Source: DATDIC01 sp963777625 (GTDB taxonomy: Bacteria > Pseudomonadota > Alphaproteobacteria > Acetobacterales > Acetobacteraceae). From it: DNA of 64,000 bases. The position numbers and the translations under genes were made by a program. The notes below the pieces were generated by a model, which was not told the DNA's origin, searched no databases, and saw only the letters and a program-made list of their open reading frames with translations. The stretch is from contig CAVZRO010000026.1 of assembly GCA_963777625.1 (NCBI GenBank), positions 248,001 to 312,000 on the forward strand, in the 5' to 3' direction. Below are positions 8,026-16,470 of this stretch, piece after piece. Position 1 is the first letter of the stretch; the number at the start of each line of letters is the position of its first letter.

Positions 8026-9231
8026 CTAAATCCACCGCAGGCTCGCCGTCCCGCCCAGTAGCGAAAACCCCACCATCTCCAGATGGCTCGCCCGCCCCTG
8101 CGCCTGCTGCGACACCGTGTTCATGTCGCGGAACCGCCGCTCGAAAGGGCCGCCGTCGAAGATCGCCGTCGCCCCCGCCTCGTGCCACAGCACGTTCACC
8201 ACCTCCCGCGCTTCCATGATCGCAAACGTCGCCGCTTGCCGGATCGCCAGCCGCTCGTCCAGCGTCATCCGTCCCCGCGCGCTCATCGCAATCCACGCCT
8301 CGTTCAGCACCTGCACCAGCAACGCGCGCGCCGCCTTCAGCCGAGCGTCGCACCGGCCGACCAGGAACCCCACTACCGCATTGTCGCGCATCGCCCGCGA
8401 CAGATGCGGCGTCTTCGCGCTCGCCATCCCCACGAACGCATCCAGCATGCCGCGCGCCACCCCCAGCCCCACCGCACCGAACCCCGACGCATAGATATGC
8501 GTCGTGCTGAACCGGTACAGCAGCCCCGGTTCCACCCGGTCCTCCGCGCGGTCGCGCACCAGCGAATACGCATCCGCGACAAACAGCCCCTCCACCGAAT
8601 ACGTGTCGCTGCCGGTACCCCGCAGCCCGATTACCTGCCACACATCGTCGAACGTCGCGGCAGCCCGAGGGAACAGCAGCGTGCGCTCCACCGCGCTGCC
8701 GTCCGCATTCATGTGCTGCGTGCCGTCTGGCTCGAAGCTGGGGCAATGCGCGCCCATCCAGGTCGCATGCCGGCTGCCGGACGCGAACAGCCAGGTGCCG
8801 GACACGCGCCATCCGCCCGGTTCCCTCACCGCGCGTGCGTGGCCGCGTGCCTGCCCCCACGCCAGTACGTCGCGCTGACCGCCGAACACGCCGCGCGCGA
8901 CATCCGGGCGCAGCGAGCCCGCTACCATGGAGCAGCCGGATCCCTGGTTCATGCACCAGGCCGTGCTGGCGTCGCCCATCGCGATCGCCTCGACCACCTG
9001 CACGTACGTCGCCGGATCCAGCTCCGCGCCGCCGATCGAGCGCGGCACCAGCAGCCGGAACATCTGCTGCTCGTGCATCGCATCCAACACGTCCGCCGGC
9101 AGTTCGCGGCCCGCGTCGATGCGTGGCCCTGCCGCTTCCAGCAACGGGATCAGGCCGCGCGCCTGCGCCACAAAGTCCGTCGCCCCTTCAGGCAGTCCAG
9201 AGTTCCGGGACTCGCCCGCGCGCGCATCCAT
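8026..9231 (-). CDS. Acyl-CoA dehydrogenase-fold flavin monooxygenase (HsaA/DszC type)
   Basis: A 401-residue protein of the acyl-CoA dehydrogenase fold. The helical N-terminal domain has LVPRSIGGAELDPATYVQVV, the middle domain has GGWRVSGTWLFASGSRHATW (FMN/FAD site region), and the C-terminal domain ends in the helix HLEMVGF. This architecture matches group D flavin-dependent monooxygenases that need a separate flavin reductase; no reductase gene is adjacent. ATG 9231 follows AAGGA by 5 nt and is preferred over GTG 9255. It is a single gene, convergent with the GlxA-type regulator. The substrate is not deducible. Confidence 0.8.
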   Translation of the reverse strand: MDARAGESRNSGLPEGATDFVAQARGLIPLLEAAGPRIDAGRELPADVLDAMHEQQMFRLLVPRSIGGAELDPATYVQVVEAIAMGDASTAWCMNQGSGCSMVAGSLRPDVARGVFGGQRDVLAWGQARGHARAVREPGGWRVSGTWLFASGSRHATWMGAHCPSFEPDGTQHMNADGSAVERTLLFPRAAATFDDVWQVIGLRGTGSDTYSVEGLFVADAYSLVRDRAEDRVEPGLLYRFSTTHIYASGFGAVGLGVARGMLDAFVGMASAKTPHLSRAMRDNAVVGFLVGRCDARLKAARALLVQVLNEAWIAMSARGRMTLDERLAIRQAATFAIMEAREVVNVLWHEAGATAIFDGGPFERRFRDMNTVSQQAQGRASHLEMVGFSLLGGTASLRWI

Positions 9232-9315
9232 CCATTGCGTCCTTCTTCGTCGCACCGGACGCTACACCGCCGCCGGGGAGAGCGAAAAGCCATTCAAGAA
9301 CGTTGCCACCCCGTC

Positions 9316-9338
9316 ATGGCCGGGCTCGTCCCGGCCAT
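9316..9338. repeat. REP-like palindrome
   Basis: Perfect 9-bp arms atggccggg (9316-9324) and cccggccat (9330-9338) enclose the loop ctcgt. The motif gtcatggccgggc...cccggccatccac is a familiar extragenic palindrome of alphaproteobacteria. It lies in the 296-bp gap between two divergent genes; I see nothing else in that gap. Confidence 0.65.
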
Positions 9339-9527
9339 CCACGCCTCGATATCCCAGCAAACACACTGATCTTCTCGCACCGGTTACCAGGCGGGCCGCC
9401 CGGTCCTCCGCTTGCTATCGGCTCGTCCGGATCACCTCGGTACCAGTTCGATTTCCGAACCGCCCACTTCGTGACATCGTCCCGTGCGCAACCACCCGGG
9501 ACGCCTCGACAATTGCCCACCACTCTC

Positions 9528-10349
9528 ATGCTCGCCGTGCTCGGTGGCGCATTCCTGCATGCGAGCTGGAACATTATCGCCAAGGCAGGGCGCGACAAGC
9601 GCGACGAGATCGCGACGATGCTGATCGGCGGCGCCCTGCTGGCATGCGTGATGCTGGCGGTGCTGCCCTGGCCGGCAATGCGAAGCCTGCCCTTCATGAT
9701 GGCCTCGGGCGTGGTGCATCTTGCCTATTTCGGCCTGCTGGCCGCCGCCTACGAGGCAGGGGACCTCAGCCTTGCCTATCCGCTGATGCGCGGCGTCCCA
9801 CCGCTTCTGGTCACCGCGGCCAGCGCGATATTCCTGAGCGAACGGCTCGCCGCCGGGTCGCTGGTCGGAATCGGGCTCATCTCCGCCGGCGTGCTGGGCC
9901 TCGCGGCAGCGCGCGCCGGCCGGGCCCATTCCCGTGTGGTCGGCCTCGCCCTGCTCAATTGCCTCGTCATCGCGGCATACACGCTCATCGATGCCACTGG
10001 AGCCCGACACTCAGGCGCCCCGTTTGCCTACACCGCCGGTGTATTCGTTGCGAACACGGCACTGTTCGTCCCGCTCCTGCTATGCCAACGCGGCCTGCGC
10101 GTCATCCGCACGCTGAAATCGCGCTGGCCTGCCGCCCTCGGCGGCGGCCTGTGCTCGCTGGGGGCTTATGGAGTCGCGCTCTGGGCGATGTCCCGCGCAC
10201 CGATCGGCCCCGTCGCCGCCCTGCGCGAGACCTCGATCCTGTTCGGCATCGCCCTGTCCATGCTGGTACTGGGGGAGCGTCCGGGCGCCATCCGGCTCGC
10301 CTCGGCCGCCCTGATCCTGGGTGGGGTGGTGGTCCTCCGGCTGGCCTGA
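9528..10349 (+). CDS. DMT-superfamily (EamA) transporter
   Basis: A 273-residue integral membrane protein with two EamA repeats, about 10 hydrophobic segments in all, each repeat ending in a helix like SLVGIGLISAGVLGLAAA and IRLASAALILGGVVVLRLA. The opening LAVLGGAFLHASWNIIAKAG and the motif AAAYEAGDLSLAYPLMRG are typical of this drug/metabolite exporter group. It is an inner-membrane protein with unknown cargo. ATG 9528 is chosen; an in-frame TTG at 9513 is also possible and neither has a good ribosome-binding site. It converges on petA, with stops 12 nt apart. Confidence 0.85.
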   Translation: MLAVLGGAFLHASWNIIAKAGRDKRDEIATMLIGGALLACVMLAVLPWPAMRSLPFMMASGVVHLAYFGLLAAAYEAGDLSLAYPLMRGVPPLLVTAASAIFLSERLAAGSLVGIGLISAGVLGLAAARAGRAHSRVVGLALLNCLVIAAYTLIDATGARHSGAPFAYTAGVFVANTALFVPLLLCQRGLRVIRTLKSRWPAALGGGLCSLGAYGVALWAMSRAPIGPVAALRETSILFGIALSMLVLGERPGAIRLASAALILGGVVVLRLA

Positions 10350-10360
10350 GCGACCTGCGG

Positions 10361-11032
10361 CTACATCTGCACCACTTCGCTCAGCTCGAACGCCACGCCG
10401 GTCGGGTTCTCGCCGACGCGCAGCGTCTTGGGGTCGGGAAAGTGATACGGCGGCACCGGCAGATTGTACGGAGCCGGAACATTCTGATAGACCCGCCCGG
10501 CGAGGTCGTATTTGGACCCGTGGCACGGACAGAAATACCCGCCCTGCCAGTTCGGCACCGGATCGGTCGCGTTCGGCTGCGGCAAATAAAGCGGCAGGCA
10601 GCCCAGATGCGTGCAGATCCCCACCAGGACCGCATATTCCGGCTGCAGCGACCGATGCCAGTTCTGCGCGTAAGGGGGCTGCTGGTTCACGGTGGAATTC
10701 GGATCCGACAGCAGCGCGATCTGCTTTGGCTCCTGCAGCGTCTTCAGCGCCTCCGGCGTGCGGTTCACCACCAGGATCGGGTCGCCGCGCCAGCGAACGA
10801 CGATTTGCTGTCCCGCCTCGATCTTGCTGATGTCGATATCCATGGGCGCTCCGGCGGCGATCACGTCGCCCGCCGGGTTCATCGAATCGACTAGCGTCCA
10901 CGCCACCGCGATGACGCCTATGCCGGTAAACGCGCCGGTGACCAGGCTCAGAAAATCGCGGCGCGTCTCCCCCGGCGGGGAGCCGTGCGGACTGGCAAAA
11001 TCATCCATGTCGGCAGTCGTGGTCGAAGCCAT
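10361..11032 (-). CDS. petA: Rieske iron-sulfur subunit of cytochrome bc1
   Basis: A 223-residue Rieske protein. The N-terminal twin-arginine transmembrane anchor (TRRDFLSLVTGAFTGIGVIA, residues 24-48) is followed by a soluble domain carrying both cluster boxes: C140-T-H142-L-G-C145 and C168-P-C-H171-G-S. It would move electrons from ubiquinol to cytochrome c1 at the periplasmic face. ATG 11032 has GGGAG 9 nt upstream. Usually petA is followed by cytochrome b and c1 genes; here the next gene downstream is on the other strand, so this copy is an orphan. Confidence 0.95.
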   Translation of the reverse strand: MASTTTADMDDFASPHGSPPGETRRDFLSLVTGAFTGIGVIAVAWTLVDSMNPAGDVIAAGAPMDIDISKIEAGQQIVVRWRGDPILVVNRTPEALKTLQEPKQIALLSDPNSTVNQQPPYAQNWHRSLQPEYAVLVGICTHLGCLPLYLPQPNATDPVPNWQGGYFCPCHGSKYDLAGRVYQNVPAPYNLPVPPYHFPDPKTLRVGENPTGVAFELSEVVQM

Positions 11033-11185
11033 GCTATGCGTTCTCCCGTCGCTTCAATCGTCCGGTCCGGCGCCCGACGGGAGTGATCCAGCGGAGCGAC
11101 GGCCGTCTGCGGCCCAAGCTCGGCCACCGGCCGGAAAATCGGCTATGTTCCGCCGCGAATCAACCCCAGCGGACGGAGGGCACCG

Positions 11186-11692
11186 ATGATAACCCCGGCC
11201 TATGCGCGCATCATGGCCCGCTACAATTCAGAAATGAACCGTCGGCTCTATGCCGCGTCGGAGAAAATCGCCGACGAGGAACGGCGGCGCGACCGGGGGG
11301 CGTTCTGGAAGTCGATCCACGGCACGCTGGTCCATCTGCTATGGGGCGACCGGATATGGATGTCCCAATTCGACGGCTGGCCCCCGCCCGATGTGTCGAT
11401 CAGGGACAGCGCCACCATGATCGAGCAGTTCGACGCGCTCGCCGCGGCGCGCACCACGGCGGACGCCGCGATCGAGGACTGGGCCGGCCGCATGACGGAC
11501 CACTGGCTGGCCGAGGACCTGGTCTGGTTCAGCGGCGCCGCCCAGCGGGAAATGCGCCGGCCACGCGCAACCCTGGTGATACATTTCTTCAATCACCAGA
11601 CCCATCATCGCGGGCAGGCGCACGCGATGATCACGGCCTGCGGCCAGGCGACGGGCGACACTGACCTGCCCGCCATCATTCGGGACGAGTAG
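11186..11692 (+). CDS. DinB family metal-binding protein
   Basis: A 168-residue four-helix-bundle DinB-like protein. The metal-binding histidine pattern is visible: one in the early helix (GTLVHLLWGDRIW, His50) and an H-x3-H pair in VIHFFNHQTHHRGQ near residue 140. The family includes bacillithiol/mycothiol-dependent transferases and many proteins of unknown activity, so the reaction is unknown. ATG 11186 follows GGAGG at about 11175. It is a single gene upstream of the IS630 element. Confidence 0.88.
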   Translation: MITPAYARIMARYNSEMNRRLYAASEKIADEERRRDRGAFWKSIHGTLVHLLWGDRIWMSQFDGWPPPDVSIRDSATMIEQFDALAAARTTADAAIEDWAGRMTDHWLAEDLVWFSGAAQREMRRPRATLVIHFFNHQTHHRGQAHAMITACGQATGDTDLPAIIRDE

Positions 11693-11793
11693 CTCCGGGC
11701 AGCCACGCGACAAACATGCCGACCGCGCAGCATGAGCATCTTCGGTTTCGGACCGGCAGGCTCGGGCGTTATGGCGAAAGAAAGAAAAAGCGT

Positions 11794-12849
11794 TAGAGCA
11801 TGATCGTTTGAGGTTGAATCGCCGGTGCGGGGGGATTCCGGCGCGGCTGCGCATCTGATTGAAGGTGCAGGCTGGAGCGGAGGCCAGCTTGCATGGGAGC
11901 TCCCTACTCGTTCGACCTGCGAGAGCGCGTGGTTGCCGCGGTTGGCGGTGGCATGAGCCGGAAGAAAGCGGCGGCGCTCTACCAGGTCAGCCATTCCTCG
12001 GCGATCCGCTGGACCAAGCGGAAGGCCGAGACGGGCAGTCCGGCGGCCTTGCCGATGGGCGGCAAGAAGCCGTTCGCGCTGGCCGACGAAGAGACGTGGA
12101 TCCGAGCCCGGGTGGCGGCGAAGCCGGACATCATGGCCGCGAACTGCTCGCGGAACTCACCGGGCGCGGTGTGGACGTCAGCTACTACGGCGTCTGGAAT
12201 TTCCTTGATCGCGCTGCTCTCAGCTTCAAAAAAAAGCCTGCGCGCCAGCGAACAGGACCGCGCCGATGTGGCTCGCCGGCGCCAGCAGTGGAAACAGCGG
12301 CAAGGCATGGTGTCCGCCGCGCGCCTGGTGTTCATTGATGAAACCTGGGCCAAAACCAACATGACCCGCCTGCACGGCCGCTGCGCCAAAGGTCAGCGGC
12401 TGGTCGCCAAGGTCCCGCACGGCCATCGCAAGACGCTGACCTTCGTGGCCGGCCTGCGCTGTGACGGCATCACCGCGCCCTGCGTGTTCGATGGGCCGAT
12501 CAATACCGAGAGCTTCCTCGCCTGGGTGGTGCAGTTCCTGGTGCCGAGCTTGCGGCCCGGCGACATCGTGGTGATGGACAATCTGAGCAGCCACAAGGAT
12601 CCGGCGATACGGCGGGCGATCCGCGATGCCGGGGGCAAGCTGTTCTTCCTGCCCCGATACAGCCCGGACCTGAACCCGATCGAGCAGGCGTTCGCCAAGC
12701 TGAAGACCCTGCTGCGCAAGGAAAACGCCCGCAGCCTCGAGCAGGTCGAGACCGCGATCGGCGAGCTTCTCAAACAGCTCACGCCGGCGGAGTGCCGCAA
12801 CTTCTTCAGCGAGGCGGGATATGCGTCAACCTGAAGCTATCATGCTTTA
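11794..12849 (+). mobile_element. IS630-family insertion sequence with both ends
   Basis: The element is 1052 bp between TA dinucleotides at 11794-11795 and 12848-12849, the usual IS630 target duplication. Terminal inverted repeats at 11796-11820 and 12823-12847 match at 19 of 25 positions (GAGCATGATC against AAGCATGATA at the outer ends). One transposase gene fills the interior, and its stop codon lies within the right repeat. The right end abuts another palindromic repeat at 12849-12925. Confidence 0.88.
11893..12834 (+). CDS. IS630 transposase with a scrambled internal segment
   Basis: A 313-residue DDE transposase. The helix-turn-helix region is at residues 1-60 (LRERVVAAVGGGMSRKKAAA). 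The catalytic triad is Asp149 (VFIDETWAKT), Asp229 (VVMDNLSSHK) and Glu264 (DLNPIEQAFAKL). Residues 81-114 do not look like the family; the expected segment, including RELLAELTGRGVDVSYYGVW and LSFKKK, is in another frame between about 12131 and 12230. A lost base near 12131 and an extra A in the run of eight at 12225-12232 would account for this. The frame as it stands is open but the linker is altered, so activity is doubtful. Confidence 0.85.
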   Translation: MGAPYSFDLRERVVAAVGGGMSRKKAAALYQVSHSSAIRWTKRKAETGSPAALPMGGKKPFALADEETWIRARVAAKPDIMAANCSRNSPGAVWTSATTASGISLIALLSASKKSLRASEQDRADVARRRQQWKQRQGMVSAARLVFIDETWAKTNMTRLHGRCAKGQRLVAKVPHGHRKTLTFVAGLRCDGITAPCVFDGPINTESFLAWVVQFLVPSLRPGDIVVMDNLSSHKDPAIRRAIRDAGGKLFFLPRYSPDLNPIEQAFAKLKTLLRKENARSLEQVETAIGELLKQLTPAECRNFFSEAGYAST

Positions 12850-12925
12850 ACGCAGAGGCGCGGAGCCGCAGAGACAAGATTTTATGCTTGGCGTGTCCTC
12901 GCTTCGTGCTCGGCGCCTCTGCGTT
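12849..12925. repeat. Long imperfect palindrome beside IS630
   Basis: Arms 12849-12866 and 12908-12925 (aacgcagaggcgc... and its complement) pair at 17 of 18 positions around a 41-nt centre. The left arm begins in the target TA of the IS630 element and the right arm ends at the stop codon of the M20 peptidase. It is probably a terminator-like or dispersed hairpin repeat that the IS entered. Confidence 0.65.
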
Positions 12926-14337
12926 CAGGCTTTCTTGCTTGCTCGCGGGAGCGCCGCCGTCTCCCCCAAATCCCAGAACAATCCGGCCATCGCCGCGATG
13001 CCCTCCCTGGCGGGCGCGATCAGCAGGTGCTCGTCCGGTCCATGCTGCTTGCAACCATTATAGCTGTGCGGGATCCAAACCAGCGGCGTTCCCAGATGAT
13101 CGACGAACACGTCGCCGGGCAGACCGCCGGATGAGTTGGGAATCACCTGCACCGGCCGGCCCAGCGTGGCCTCCATGCTCGCTGCCACCCACCGTACCCA
13201 GGGGTGCGCCGGGTCGGTGCGGCTGGCCGGCATGCGAACCCCGGCAGTCTCGATTCGCACCTGGGGAAATCCGGCACCATCGAGATGGCGCCGCAGCGCC
13301 TCGGCAAATCCCGCCGGGTCGCTGTCCACGGTAAAGCGGATCTGGCAATGCGCCCGGGCGCTCGGGGCAACCGCGTTGACCGGGTTTTCCGGCCGGCCGG
13401 AGCTCATCGCCAGCACGATGAAGCTCGTCCAGCCATAGATCTTCTCGGCCGAACTGAGCCCCGGCTCGCCCCACCCGGGATCGATCGCGGCCGCCTCGCC
13501 GCCCCCGCCCACCGGACACCCCTCCAGCACCTGCCGCACCGCCGGCGAAAGCCCCCCCGGCGGCAGCCAGTCACGCACCAGGATACGGCCGTGCCGATCG
13601 ATGATGCTGCCGATCGCGTGCGCCAGCAGCACCGCCGGATCGGCGGCCAGGCCGCCCCAGTGCCCGGAATGCACGCCGCCCGGCCGCAGCTCCAGCACCA
13701 GGTCGAAATGGAACGTCCCCCGCGTCCCCGTCGCAATGGTGGGAACGTCCGGCGACACCCGCGGCCCGTCGCTGCCGATCAGCACGTCTGCGGCGAGCGC
13801 ATCCCTATGGGTGGCAACGAACTCACGCAGGCCGGGAGAGCCGCGCTCCTCGCCGGTCTCCAGCAGCAGGCGCAGGTTAAAGCCCAGCCGGCCACCACGC
13901 TCCGCCAGCACCGCTTCCAGCGCACTCAGATTCAACGCGTGCTGGCCCTTGTTGTCAGCGGTGCCGCGCCCGTACCAGCGATCGGCCTCCTCGGTCAGAC
14001 GCCACGGGTCCAGGCCGGGGCGCCACTGGTCCTCCAACCCACGCACGGTATCACCATGCCCGTAGGTCAGGATGGTCGGAAGATGCCGGCCCTCGATCCG
14101 CTCGGCCACCAGGATGGGTCCGTAACCGGCACGCGGATTGGCATGCAGGGCGACCGTGAAGCCCATTCGCTCCACCCACGGCCGGACCGCCTGTTCCAGA
14201 TAGCGGCCAAGCTCTGCTTCATGGCTGGGATCCTGCGACGTGCTGGGAAGCGCCACCAGGCCGGCGAGGCGGTCGCGGAATGCCCCGCTGTCGAACCAGC
14301 TCAGCGCCCGCTCGATCGCGCCGTCACGTGTGCCCAT
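12925..14337 (-). CDS. M20 family metallopeptidase
   Basis: A 470-residue di-zinc peptidase/deacylase of the M20 family. Metal and catalytic positions are visible: His94 and Asp96 in TYGHGDTVRG, bridging Asp128 in GRGTADNKGQH, general base Glu163 with Glu164 in LETGEERGSPG, and the late histidine in NGCKQHGPDEH. The dimerisation domain lies between about residues 205 and 380. There is no signal peptide, so it is cytoplasmic and probably cleaves dipeptides or acyl-amino acids. ATG 14337 is used. It reads toward the IS630 element. Confidence 0.92.
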   Translation of the reverse strand: MGTRDGAIERALSWFDSGAFRDRLAGLVALPSTSQDPSHEAELGRYLEQAVRPWVERMGFTVALHANPRAGYGPILVAERIEGRHLPTILTYGHGDTVRGLEDQWRPGLDPWRLTEEADRWYGRGTADNKGQHALNLSALEAVLAERGGRLGFNLRLLLETGEERGSPGLREFVATHRDALAADVLIGSDGPRVSPDVPTIATGTRGTFHFDLVLELRPGGVHSGHWGGLAADPAVLLAHAIGSIIDRHGRILVRDWLPPGGLSPAVRQVLEGCPVGGGGEAAAIDPGWGEPGLSSAEKIYGWTSFIVLAMSSGRPENPVNAVAPSARAHCQIRFTVDSDPAGFAEALRRHLDGAGFPQVRIETAGVRMPASRTDPAHPWVRWVAASMEATLGRPVQVIPNSSGGLPGDVFVDHLGTPLVWIPHSYNGCKQHGPDEHLLIAPAREGIAAMAGLFWDLGETAALPRASKKA

Positions 14338-14436
14338 GGGTGCTGCCCTCCCACGGCGGGGATAGCGAACCCCAATCCACGGCGAAACCCCCTGGGGAAT
14401 CTGGCGAATTCCCTGGGCGAAATCCCTGCCGCCGCG

Positions 14437-14817
14437 CTACGCCTGGGCGCCGGGTGCTCCTGGCACTCGCACGCCGACATTGGCATCGATCACGTCGATC
14501 AGCTCGGCGATGGAAAATGGTTTCAAGATGTACGGCCGCGGTCCCCCGGCCACTTCCTTCACCTGGCTGGGATCGCCGGTCATCAGCACGATGGGGACGC
14601 CGAGACGATCCGATTCCAGCACCACCTGCCACATGGTTCCGCCCGGCAGCACGCAGTCGAGCAGGACCAGGTCGATATCACTGCCCAGCAGATGCTCCAC
14701 CGCATCAGGAACCGTCGGTACACAGATCACTTCATAGGTGTCGCTCAGCGCGTCGGAAATGATTCCGGCAACCAGGGCCTGGTCCTCGACGACGAGAACG
14801 CGCGGTGTTCGTGCCAT
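14437..14817 (-). CDS. Single-domain response regulator (CheY-like), paralogue 1
   Basis: A 126-residue receiver domain with no output domain. The acidic pocket is Glu11-Asp12, the phosphoacceptor Asp54 (LVLLDCVLPGG), the switch Thr80 (VLMTGDPS) and the conserved Lys99 (YILKPF). ATG 14817 was chosen because the receiver fold begins directly after it. A close paralogue lies at 16471-16818 with the same LLDC.LPGG signature. No cognate histidine kinase is present. It probably acts by phosphate-dependent protein contact. Confidence 0.9.
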   Translation of the reverse strand: MARTPRVLVVEDQALVAGIISDALSDTYEVICVPTVPDAVEHLLGSDIDLVLLDCVLPGGTMWQVVLESDRLGVPIVLMTGDPSQVKEVAGGPRPYILKPFSIAELIDVIDANVGVRVPGAPGAQA

Positions 14818-14965
14818 GTGCGTATCATCTGTCCTGTCCCGCACAACATATCGACACATGCCGACCGCCCGCGGTGCCAAAAGAGTTAGTGCTCGAATAC
14901 CATTGGTTTCGTACCGCTGCGAATGCCGATCGCGTGACATCGGGCGACGGCGACCGGCCGCCGCT

Positions 14966-15733
14966 TCAAAGCCGGCCGCCGGACCATACCACCCGGCCGA
15001 TCACCTTCACGTCTACCGCGCGCTCGGCCGGGATGCGCTCCGGCTCATAGATCACGTTGTCGCTGATCAGGATCATGCTGCCGTCCAGCTTGCGCTGCAC
15101 GCGCTTCACCACCCGCTCGCCCTGGAACTCCAGCACGTAGATGCCGAACTCGCGTAGCTGCGTGTCGGTCGAATCGATCAGCAGCAGGTCATTGTCGTGG
15201 ATCGTGGGCTGCATCGACCCGCCGACCGCAGTTTCCAGCAGAAGGTCGTCCGGCTGCACGCCCAGCGTGCTGCGAACCCAGTCGTGGCCGAACGCGATGA
15301 ACTCGCTCAGTTGAGTGGGCGGGGCCGGCGTTGCGGCACCCGCGGCCGCGGCTTCGGGGCGCCTTGGAAGAATGACGAACTGGCGCGGATTCAGCCCGTG
15401 ATGCCGCCCGCCCGGCAGATGCGCGCTGGTGCCGCTGGGCGGAAAATGCGGTTCCGGGCCTTCGCCCTTGGCCAGCCACGCGATGCCTACCCCGGCCGCA
15501 TCGGCCAGCGCGACCAGGCGTTCACGGCTGGGCTCGGCTTCCCCGCGCAGCCATTTGCGAAACGCGGACGGGGAAACGCCAACCGCCCGGGCAAGCCGGT
15601 CGGCGCTGGGCCAATGCCGCAGGATCACGTGCAGGCGGGCCACGAAGCCCGCCCGATCCCCCCCGCGCTCATCGGCGTGCCCGGGGCTCTCCGACGGAGG
15701 CGTATCGCGCGGACGATCCCTCGGCCGTGACAT
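14966..15733 (-). CDS. Phage-type repressor: HTH plus S24 (LexA-like) protease
   Basis: A 255-residue protein. The N-terminal helix-turn-helix (ADRLARAVGVSPSAFRKWLR, residues 44-63) is followed by a linker and an S24 self-cleavage domain with Ser173 (VGGSMQPTIHDNDLLLID) and Lys210 (ERVVKRVQRKL). Such repressors are inactivated by RecA-stimulated autoproteolysis after DNA damage. It is divergent from a small Ner-like gene across a 144-bp control region, the layout of Mu-like phage immunity modules, yet no phage structural or transposition genes surround it. The targets are unknown. Confidence 0.9.
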   Translation of the reverse strand: MSRPRDRPRDTPPSESPGHADERGGDRAGFVARLHVILRHWPSADRLARAVGVSPSAFRKWLRGEAEPSRERLVALADAAGVGIAWLAKGEGPEPHFPPSGTSAHLPGGRHHGLNPRQFVILPRRPEAAAAGAATPAPPTQLSEFIAFGHDWVRSTLGVQPDDLLLETAVGGSMQPTIHDNDLLLIDSTDTQLREFGIYVLEFQGERVVKRVQRKLDGSMILISDNVIYEPERIPAERAVDVKVIGRVVWSGGRL

Positions 15734-15850
15734 GTCTATCGCGCCGACGTGACATTCATCGGCATATGGTCCAAATTCTCGACACTTTCCGAACAGGGTT
15801 CCGCGCCAACTCGATCGTTGAGTGTGAATGCAGCAACTTTTCCAAGGCGG

Positions 15851-15864
15851 TTCTCTAAAGAGAA
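15851..15864. promoter_or_regulatory. Palindrome in the repressor/Ner control region
   Basis: A perfect inverted repeat ttctct-aa-agagaa lies 13 nt before the Ner-like ATG, in the divergent region next to the S24 repressor. An operator for either regulator is plausible; no second identical copy is visible in the region. Confidence 0.35.
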
Positions 15865-15877
15865 TCCTCGTGACGCT

Positions 15878-16141
15878 ATGAATAATCCGGCTGACACAAC
15901 TTCAAATCCTTCCGATTGGCACCCCGCCGATGTCCTGGCCGCGCTGAAGAAACGCGGACGGACCCTCACCAGCCTGTCGCTCGCGCACGGCTATCACCCG
16001 ACTGCCGCCGGAAAAGCGCTGAAGCGATCCTGGCCCGCCATTGAGGCGATCATCGCCAGCGAGCTTGGCCTCTCTCCCCAGGCGATATGGCCGAGCCGAT
16101 ACGATGCAAGCGGCGAACCTTTGCCTCGTACAACGAAGTGA
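15878..16141 (+). CDS. Ner/Nlp-like DNA-binding protein
   Basis: An 87-residue protein resembling Mu Ner and SfsB/Nlp regulators: DWHPADVLAALKKRGRTLTS, then LSLAHGYHPTAAGKALK (recognition helix region) and the family's closing IIASELGLSPQAIWPSRYD. It binds DNA as a small repressor in known phages. ATG 15878 is used; the frame extends upstream but those residues are not family-like. It is divergent from the S24 repressor. As there is no phage around it, it may be a domesticated immunity module. Confidence 0.88.
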   Translation: MNNPADTTSNPSDWHPADVLAALKKRGRTLTSLSLAHGYHPTAAGKALKRSWPAIEAIIASELGLSPQAIWPSRYDASGEPLPRTTK

Positions 16142-16470
16142 ACCAAGGCGCCCGGGTTGGCAAGGGGTGCCCGGCGCGAAGGGAAACTGAGACGACCGCC
16201 GGGTCGGCGTGGAAAGCACCCGGAACCCGGCCAACGCGAAACCGAACCAATGAGGTTGCCGGAACGGCTGGAACAACCATCCGAACCCCGGACAACTTCC
16301 CTGTTCGCCATCGCCGTCACCTCGACCCGGGGTCACGGCCAACCGATCTTCGGCTGTATCCGTCTCTCCCCTACCGGAACTCTGATCCAGACGGATAAAA
16401 CTCTGGAAATGCGACGCGGTTCCCGTGCTCAGGCAGAATGCCATCCGCACACTCGCGGGGAGATAACGCG
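16142..16470. other. Intergenic region without recognised gene
   Basis: These 329 bp lie between the Ner-like gene and the convergent second receiver gene. Overlapping open frames exist on both strands but have biased, low-complexity composition and no recognisable domain. I see no clear terminator or repeat. Confidence 0.5.

Noticed and set aside
12225..12232. Programmed frameshift at the A8 run of the IS630 transposase
   Set aside because: Both the N- and C-terminal domains are in the same frame, so shifting here would remove the catalytic domain from the product.
13204..14889. A 561-codon plus-strand open frame over the M20 peptidase and receiver genes
   Set aside because: It spans two well-supported minus-strand genes and their gap, which a real gene would not do.
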